Below are positions 6,977 through 12,314 of a stretch of 12,314 nucleotides of DNA, in pieces (position 1 is the first letter of the stretch; every line of letters begins with the position of its first letter). The stretch is from an uncultured Bacillota bacterium (lineage in GTDB: Bacteria > Bacillota_I > Bacilli_A > RFN20 > CAG-826). The position numbers were made by a program, and so were the translations under genes. Location: positions 1 to 12,314 of the forward strand of contig CAMORJ010000045.1 of the NCBI GenBank assembly GCA_946623775.1, in the 5' to 3' direction. The notes under the pieces were generated by a model that saw only the letters and a list, made by a program, of their open reading frames with translations, did not search any database and was not told the origin of the DNA.

Positions 6977-6977
6977 C

Positions 6978-9833
6978 TTATTTGGCCTCCTTTCCTTTGC
7001 GTTTTTCCAGAATCATGAACACTGCATATCCGGCAACGGACAGCAATGCCAATCCGCCTAAGACGGCATTGATGGAGATCACGGCGGGCTTCCACCATGG
7101 GACTTTGACCTCGACTGTGGTCTCGCCATTGGCGAAGTGGTTCATGACGTTGGAATGAGCGTAAGCATAGAAGAAGTTTTTGGCTTGTTCTCTGACTTTG
7201 CCCCAAATGTAACCATCGCGGTTTTTGATGAGCAAGTCACGGCATTCGTCCGCGCGCTTGCCATCATTATTGAACAAGGTTGTACCTGCTTCGATGGCGT
7301 CGGCGGTGAAGATGTAGCTGGCGGCGTCTTTGGAGGAGTCGGTGATGGAAATGCCTTTGAATCCCCATTCCTTGCGGAGTACGTCCGTCATCAAAGCCTT
7401 GGAAGAAGAAGTTGGGATGACGCCGATGCGGTTGTAGCTGCCCATGTTGGCAAGGGCTGCACCATCGGTGAGGGCGCCTTCGAAGGCTCTTGCGGTGTTT
7501 TCGCGCAATGCCTGTTCCGTCATAAACGTCGCGACGCCATGGCGATTGGTTTCCTGATCGTTGGCCAAGAAGTGTTTGAATGCTCCGAGCAAGCCTTTGC
7601 GGGTCATGGCTTCGCCTTGAGCCCTGCCGGCGTAATAGGAGACGATGGCGTCTTCGGAATAGTATTCGAAGTTGCGTCCGGAGTAGGGGGAGCGGTGCAG
7701 GTTGCAGCCGCCGCCATACACCATGCCGATGCCGATGTAGAGCGCGTCTTCTGCAAGAAGCTCGCCGCGTTGCTTAAGCAGCTCTTTGCTGTAGGTGGCG
7801 GCGGAGAGAGTTTCGGATGGGAATAAGGTTCCGCCTGCTTGCAAACCATCAGGTCCGTCAAGGGAGGTGTTGGCGGGATATCCAACGCTTTCAATGGCGT
7901 CATTGGCCATCTTTTCGCCGCAGATGGCGGAGAGCTGCGTTGGTTTCAGCTGGTCAAGGAAGGCATCCCATTTCTGATCGTCATATGGGACTTTTGCCAT
8001 TTCAGCGAACATCATGGTGACTTCCTGGCTGTGCTTATAGGCGGAAACCTCAGGGGCGTCCGCTGGCTTTTTGTAGACGCTGGAAGTCGCGGTCATGTGT
8101 TGGCGGATGTATCCGCTTGCATCATCGTCGGCCTTAAGTCCTTCGACGCGGCTTGGATAGGAATTCCAGTCCGCACGAGTCATATATTGAACCGCGTTGG
8201 GGATGAGATGATTGATATCGACATCCTGGAAACGGTTACAGATGACTTCGCCCGTCACAGCGGATTTCGCGTGAGAGGTGGTGTCGCGTGCAGCAAGGGT
8301 CTCGATGCGTGCCTTGCTTGCATCGCCGCCCACGGGATTGCCGTCTTGGTCATATAGGCCGGTGACGCCTTGCTTGGCCAAAACGTTGTTCAATGCTTCA
8401 TGAGAATCCTCGCCGATCGCGAAGACATAATCCCCTTCGTCGAAGACATAGCATCCTTTTTTGGTGGGATCTGCGCCGTTATTGGCGTTTTCGTCATAGG
8501 AAGCGAATAGATAATCGTCGACTTGGATGGTCAGCTGTTCGGAAGCGCCAGGAGCAAGCAAACCGGTCTTTTCATAGCCGATTAATTGGATTGCGGATTT
8601 CTCGAGCCCGCCTTCGATATAAGGAAGGGAGACATATAGAGGAACCGAGTGTTTCGCCGATACGGAAGCATGGGTATTGGTCACGGTGACCTTAGCCTCC
8701 ACTTTATGGGCGGTTTTGTCCCAAGAAAGGGAATCGAATGAGGTCGTGAAGCTTGCGTAGCTTAGTCCATAGCCAAATGGGTAAACCACTTCGTCGGCAT
8801 AATTCCAATTCGTGGTGGATGCCTTCATGCCTTTAATGGAGCCGGCATTGTGCTTGCCTTGAACCAAATCGGCGTAACGGGTCTCGTAATATTTGTATCC
8901 GTTATAGATATTCTCGGCATAGACGAGGTATTCGTGATGGTAGTTGGAATTGGGGAGATCGGCGAATGCGAAGTTGCCCCAGTTCACTGTGGAGGGAGAG
9001 GAGAAGATATCCTCTGCATAGATATCGACCAAACGGCCTGATGGGTTCTGCTTGCCGTTGAGAAGCTGGGCAACGCCTTTCATTCCGTAGGAGCCAGGGA
9101 AGGCAATCCACAGCGCAGCATCGGCATAATCCTCAATCCATCCGGCTTCCATGACATAACCGGTGTTGAGCAAGACGATGACTTTTTCAAAACCCTGTGC
9201 TTTGACGAATTCGAGGGTGTTCCTTTCCCTTTCGTGGAGCGTCAGCTCAGGTACGCCGTAATCGTCTTCCAATTCAAGGTCGTTTTCTTCGCCGCCATAG
9301 CGGGAGAATACGACGATGGCGGCATCTTTGTAGTTGCCGATATCGGCAGCGGAATAGATGCTCGGGTCGACTTCGCAGATGTCGCGGTTTTTCGCGCGGC
9401 TTCCCGCGGCGGAGATTTTGTCGTAGACGGTTCTGTTGACTTCAAAGCCTTGCTCGGTAAGCGCATCTAATAGCGAAACGCCTGCGTTGGCAGGTCCTCC
9501 TGATCCGCCATGGAAGTTGGTGTAGACGGCGGCGTTGCCAAAGAGGGTGACTTTGGTCTTCGTCAGCGGCAAGGCGTTGTTTTCGTTGCGTAATAGCACC
9601 GAGCCTTCCGCAAGGGTGGCGATTTGGAATTCGGATTGCGCCGCATTGAGCTCTTCTCTGCTCGAATAAGAGGATGCGTAGGCGCCGGAATTGGCGTCCG
9701 CACCTGCCGTAATGCCCAAGAACCGGTTGATGTCGCCCTCGCGATCATAGGCGAGCGCGGACATGTAGACGGTGATTGGCAATACAACCAAAAGCGCGGC
9801 CGCAATACCTTTGAATATGTTGGATTTGGCCAT
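6978..9833 (-). CDS. Double-anchored GH3 glycosidase with permuted domain order (GH3-2)
   Basis: This 951-residue GH3 enzyme has the same unusual plan as GH3-1: N-terminal helix (~8-28); alpha/beta sandwich (~74-290) with EGSVLLRNENNALPL and the acid/base site in SRYGGEENDLE (Glu182); YPFGYGLSY (351-359) opening the fibronectin-III-like domain (~360-475); a linker; the TIM barrel (~640-880) with SLDGPDGL (Asp659, the sugar-binding Asp in the -1 site of this family), NLHRSP and GRNFEYYSED (711-727), KHF (753-755) and the nucleophile in GISITD (Asp832); and a C-terminal helix (~916-942) followed by EKRKGKEAK. Active-site residues look intact. The ribosome binding site AAAGGAGG (9853-9846) lies 12 bases before the ATG, longer than usual, but no better start is present. 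A 21-bp palindrome overlaps its -10-like sequence. Beta-glucosidase or a related exo-beta-glycosidase activity is expected; the substrate is not determined. The enzymes are clearly divergent paralogs, not recent copies. Confidence 0.92.
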   Translation of the reverse strand: MAKSNIFKGIAAALLVVLPITVYMSALAYDREGDINRFLGITAGADANSGAYASSYSSREELNAAQSEFQIATLAEGSVLLRNENNALPLTKTKVTLFGNAAVYTNFHGGSGGPANAGVSLLDALTEQGFEVNRTVYDKISAAGSRAKNRDICEVDPSIYSAADIGNYKDAAIVVFSRYGGEENDLELEDDYGVPELTLHERERNTLEFVKAQGFEKVIVLLNTGYVMEAGWIEDYADAALWIAFPGSYGMKGVAQLLNGKQNPSGRLVDIYAEDIFSSPSTVNWGNFAFADLPNSNYHHEYLVYAENIYNGYKYYETRYADLVQGKHNAGSIKGMKASTTNWNYADEVVYPFGYGLSYASFTTSFDSLSWDKTAHKVEAKVTVTNTHASVSAKHSVPLYVSLPYIEGGLEKSAIQLIGYEKTGLLAPGASEQLTIQVDDYLFASYDENANNGADPTKKGCYVFDEGDYVFAIGEDSHEALNNVLAKQGVTGLYDQDGNPVGGDASKARIETLAARDTTSHAKSAVTGEVICNRFQDVDINHLIPNAVQYMTRADWNSYPSRVEGLKADDDASGYIRQHMTATSSVYKKPADAPEVSAYKHSQEVTMMFAEMAKVPYDDQKWDAFLDQLKPTQLSAICGEKMANDAIESVGYPANTSLDGPDGLQAGGTLFPSETLSAATYSKELLKQRGELLAEDALYIGIGMVYGGGCNLHRSPYSGRNFEYYSEDAIVSYYAGRAQGEAMTRKGLLGAFKHFLANDQETNRHGVATFMTEQALRENTARAFEGALTDGAALANMGSYNRIGVIPTSSSKALMTDVLRKEWGFKGISITDSSKDAASYIFTADAIEAGTTLFNNDGKRADECRDLLIKNRDGYIWGKVREQAKNFFYAYAHSNVMNHFANGETTVEVKVPWWKPAVISINAVLGGLALLSVAGYAVFMILEKRKGKEAK

Positions 9834-9845
9834 TTTGTAGTTGTG

Positions 9846-9873
9846 CCTCCTTTATAATCCTGGCTGGATTATA
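9846..9873 (-). promoter_or_regulatory. Palindrome over the -10 region and ribosome binding site of GH3-2
   Basis: TATAATCC (9853-9860) and GGATTATA (9866-9873) are exact reverse complements separated by TGGCT. On the minus strand the first arm read is TATAATCC, containing a consensus TATAAT (9873-9868), and the second runs straight into AAAGGAGG. It could be an operator overlapping the promoter or, if transcribed, a hairpin next to the ribosome binding site. No clear -35 sits 17 bases upstream. Confidence 0.55.
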
Positions 9874-9941
9874 TCGGGAAGAGAGAACGGCGAAGCGCCA
9901 TCGTCTTTTTCTGTAATCGATTCAACATTTTTTGCATTGAA

Positions 9942-9976
9942 AAACGCGCTTCCCGAAAGGAGAAAGAAGCGCGTTT
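9942..9976 (-). terminator. Intrinsic terminator of the GH78 gene
   Basis: AAACGCGCTTC (9942-9952) and GAAGCGCGTTT (9966-9976) form a perfect 11-bp stem with a 13-base loop. Minus-strand transcripts leaving the GH78 stop (9996-9998) meet it after about 19 bases and run into TTTTTCAA. It separates GH78 transcription from GH3-2. Confidence 0.88.
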
Positions 9977-9995
9977 AGGAAGGGGGGTGAGCTAA

Positions 9996-12314
9996 TTATT
10001 CGAGCACAATGGTGACTTGGCCTTTGGAAAGAGCATACCCGTTTTCGTTTGCGATAGCAGGGCCGCTGACGGAAGCGACTCTCTGGGATTCGTCGAGGAT
10101 CAACTGCCCGCCGTCGAGCGCTTCGATGGTCAAGACATTGCCGTTGAACGAATAGGAGAGCTTGCCTTTTGGCGTCGCAACGCCTGCCTCAAGCTCATTG
10201 AAGACGTCTTTAGGCTGAATGGTGTATGTGGCATAGCCTCCGGAAGTTGGGCGGATGCCGGCGATGAATTTGTGAATCGCGACAAGCGGTCCTCCGGCCC
10301 AGCCATGGTTGATCGTGCCATCGTCGGGCGCACTGGACCAAACTTCCCAAAGGGTGCTGGCCTCGAAATTGATCATTCCTTCATAACGGGAAGCGATTCG
10401 ATTAAGAAGGGCTTCGGTCGCATTCATTTTGCCAAGCGCCTCAAGGACGAATCTTTCCATGTACGGAGAGGAGTTGGCGACGTTTTGCAAGACTCCGAGG
10501 ACCAAAGGATAGTCTTCTTCTTTGGCAAGTCCCGACAAAACGGCGAGGGCATTGCCGCGGTCATCGTATTTGCTTCCGCTTGAGAATCCATTCTCCTTTT
10601 TGAATTTGGTATCGAAGGCGCCGCTGATGAGCCCCATTCTTTCCTCGAAGAAGGATTTATAGGTGTTGATTTCGATTTCGCTCCCGAGCTTGTTGAGGCT
10701 ATCAAGCGCCCAGTAGTACCAGCAGTTTTCCATCAAATCGTTGTCCATGCCGGTGCCCCAGTCGGTCCAAGCGAAGGTGCCATCGCGGTACTTGACCGAA
10801 CCGTCGTCATTGAGTTGCCAAACCTTGAGGTATTCCGCCAAAATCGGGAATGTCTCTTTGGTGGTCTGCAAATCGCCGGTGTGATGGTAATAGTCGGGCA
10901 GGGTTTGGACGAACGCCAAATTCTGCATCGGGCATTCGTTGACGGTGGTTGAGGGCCAACGGAGCTGGAAGATTCCGCCGGATTTGGCCCATCCCGAAAG
11001 GGTTTGGAAAGTCTTCTTCACCATTTTCCATCCATCTTCGCCAGAAGCGTAAAGGCATTCGGAAATCTGGTTGGCGGAGTCGCCGGAATACGGGGAGCGT
11101 TCGCGCTCTGGGCAATCCATAAAGGTATCGCGCATGCAGATGTGCATAGTGTTGCTCGCTTTTTGCCAGAGGGTATTCAATGATGCGTCGCTGCAACGGA
11201 AATAGCCTTCGTCTTTCGCGTCGTATTGGGTTCTGCGGTATCCGACTTTCTTCAGCGTCACCCCAGCAGGCAATTCGATGATGAGCTGATATCCGGACCT
11301 CCAATATAGCTGCTGATATTTGTTCTCGCCTTGTTTGGTGATGTAATCATCCATCAGCGAGACGAGCTTTTGGGTGCGATATGTGTTCGTATAGAAATTG
11401 ATTCGTTGGCCTTCTTCTTCGGATTCGAGTTCAAAGTAGGGGAGGAATTGCATATTCTCGGGCAAACCGAAATGGGCGATTGTCGGAGCGGTGGTTTTAT
11501 GGTTCAAAACGCCATCTAGATCGACGCAGTCCTTCAATTGCTCATAGGTGAAGTTGGGAATGTCGCCTAGATACAAATCGCCAAAAGGAAGATAGCCAGG
11601 CAAGGCAATCTCTTCGGCGTTTGCCCAAGAAGAATCATCATAATCCACATCGGAGAAATTCTCCTCGAGTCTTGCGTCGTAATAGATTTCCGTTTCGGAT
11701 AAGAAGGTATTGCGCTCGCGCTCAGGGTATTCGCCCGTGCTGCTTAAGACGCGGAAATTGCGATATGCCTGAAGCCTTTTCACTTTTGTGCTGCGGTCGC
11801 TTGAAATCGTTTTGCCGTCCAATTCCAGGTCATAGATGAGCCCGCCTTTTTCGGAATTAACGGAGGCATTGCCTGATTTCCCCCAATAATGGACGAGTAT
11901 GACGATGAGATTCTCGCCTTGCTTAAGGCGATCGGCGACATCGATGTCTTGATAGAATCCATCGACGGCAGTCGCGCCGCGCTTGAGGGTGACGTCGACT
12001 GCGGCAACCTCGCCGTTGATCCAAACGGTAGCCTTGGACTCGCAGGAGATGTGCAGCACCGCCTTGCTCGGCTTATTTTCTAGATTCACCTTTTTTCGGA
12101 ACGCGACATGGGTGTCGGCGATGTCCTTGGATTCCCAGATCCAACGGCCTTTGAACTCGTGCTGTTTCAGGCGGTCGAGATTGCCGACATAAGGAAGGCC
12201 TTCGTGGCTGGCTTTCGTCATGTCGAAATCCGGCTCAGAAACGCTGGAGGAAGTTTCGGGGGCGGAATCGCTGGCGGATGGCATTTCGGAAGAAGAGGGG
12301 GTGCCTCCGCATGC
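9996..12314 (-). CDS. GH78-like alpha-L-rhamnosidase lipoprotein, N-terminus outside the window
   Basis: The frame is open through the right edge. The first visible codons read ACGG, the end of a lipobox, so the cysteine at 12311-12309 is probably the lipidated residue and only the signal peptide is missing. The in-frame ATG at 12284 is therefore not the true start; residues below are numbered from it. A S/P/E-rich spacer is followed by a jelly-roll domain (~46-160) typical of Bac_rhamnosid_N, further beta domains, a six-hairpin catalytic barrel (~360-670), and a C-terminal beta domain. The segment DCPERERSPYSGD holds Asp390, Glu395 and Asp402, matching the acid-site residues of GH78, with Tyr399 where Trp is usual. 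TLWEVW (Glu647) followed by NHGWAGG matches the general-base region. The enzyme should remove terminal alpha-L-rhamnose from glycosides or glycans by inversion at the cell surface. A strong terminator follows. Confidence 0.87.
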   Translation of the reverse strand, partial: ACGGTPSSSEMPSASDSAPETSSSVSEPDFDMTKASHEGLPYVGNLDRLKQHEFKGRWIWESKDIADTHVAFRKKVNLENKPSKAVLHISCESKATVWINGEVAAVDVTLKRGATAVDGFYQDIDVADRLKQGENLIVILVHYWGKSGNASVNSEKGGLIYDLELDGKTISSDRSTKVKRLQAYRNFRVLSSTGEYPERERNTFLSETEIYYDARLEENFSDVDYDDSSWANAEEIALPGYLPFGDLYLGDIPNFTYEQLKDCVDLDGVLNHKTTAPTIAHFGLPENMQFLPYFELESEEEGQRINFYTNTYRTQKLVSLMDDYITKQGENKYQQLYWRSGYQLIIELPAGVTLKKVGYRRTQYDAKDEGYFRCSDASLNTLWQKASNTMHICMRDTFMDCPERERSPYSGDSANQISECLYASGEDGWKMVKKTFQTLSGWAKSGGIFQLRWPSTTVNECPMQNLAFVQTLPDYYHHTGDLQTTKETFPILAEYLKVWQLNDDGSVKYRDGTFAWTDWGTGMDNDLMENCWYYWALDSLNKLGSEIEINTYKSFFEERMGLISGAFDTKFKKENGFSSGSKYDDRGNALAVLSGLAKEEDYPLVLGVLQNVANSSPYMERFVLEALGKMNATEALLNRIASRYEGMINFEASTLWEVWSSAPDDGTINHGWAGGPLVAIHKFIAGIRPTSGGYATYTIQPKDVFNELEAGVATPKGKLSYSFNGNVLTIEALDGGQLILDESQRVASVSGPAIANENGYALSKGQVTIVLE

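Noticed and set aside
12282..12284. ATG as the start of the GH78 protein
   Set aside because: The frame is open upstream to the window edge and the codons before it read ACGG, the end of a lipobox, so the true start lies outside.
1..12314. CRISPR arrays, tRNA/rRNA genes, transposases or phage genes
   Set aside because: No regularly spaced repeats, no RNA-gene landmarks and no mobile-element coding regions were seen; the only large repeat is inside LipA.

Overview
The window (12,314 bp, roughly half G+C) looks like a chromosomal piece of a low-GC-lineage Gram-positive bacterium, most likely an uncultured gut member of the Firmicutes/Bacilli. The grounds are LAAC-type lipoprotein signals, purine-rich AGGAGG/GAAAGGA ribosome binding sites, intrinsic terminators with T tails, LacI/CcpA-like operator palindromes, and membrane-anchored GH3 enzymes with permuted domain order, a type known from Firmicutes. 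The standard genetic code fits: no in-frame TGA is needed, and all eight genes end in TAA. The taxonomic placement is an inference.

Layout. 1-180 (+) is the tail of a uracil-permease-type transporter. It meets a minus-strand lipoprotein, here called LipA (311-1528), head-on across two terminators. LipA consists of two copies of one ~170-residue unit. A 394-bp divergent intergenic region (1529-1922) carries two matching promoter/operator modules facing away from each other. One serves LipA; the other serves a second lipoprotein, LipB (1923-2867, +). A stem-loop terminator then precedes a 992-residue GH3 glycosidase (2938-5916, +), which has its own terminator, followed by a small lipoprotein (6058-6426, +). 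On the minus strand, reading leftward from the right edge, come a GH78-like alpha-L-rhamnosidase lipoprotein (beginning outside the window, ending at 9996), a terminator, a second GH3 glycosidase (9833-6978), and a small four-helix membrane protein that starts one base after the GH3 stop (6976-6533). A bidirectional terminator at 6493-6520 separates this block from the plus-strand genes.

How the genes may work together. Seven of the eight genes encode secreted-lipidated or membrane proteins that are not the permease. Both GH3 enzymes have a membrane helix at each end, so the catalytic part should sit outside the cell, tethered twice. The GH78 protein is lipid-anchored on the same face. Together they suggest a cell-surface station that trims rhamnose and beta-linked sugars from glycosides. 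LipA, LipB and the small lipoprotein have no recognised function. The shared promoter architecture of LipA and LipB suggests one regulator, probably of the LacI/CcpA type, acting on both; no regulator gene lies in the window.
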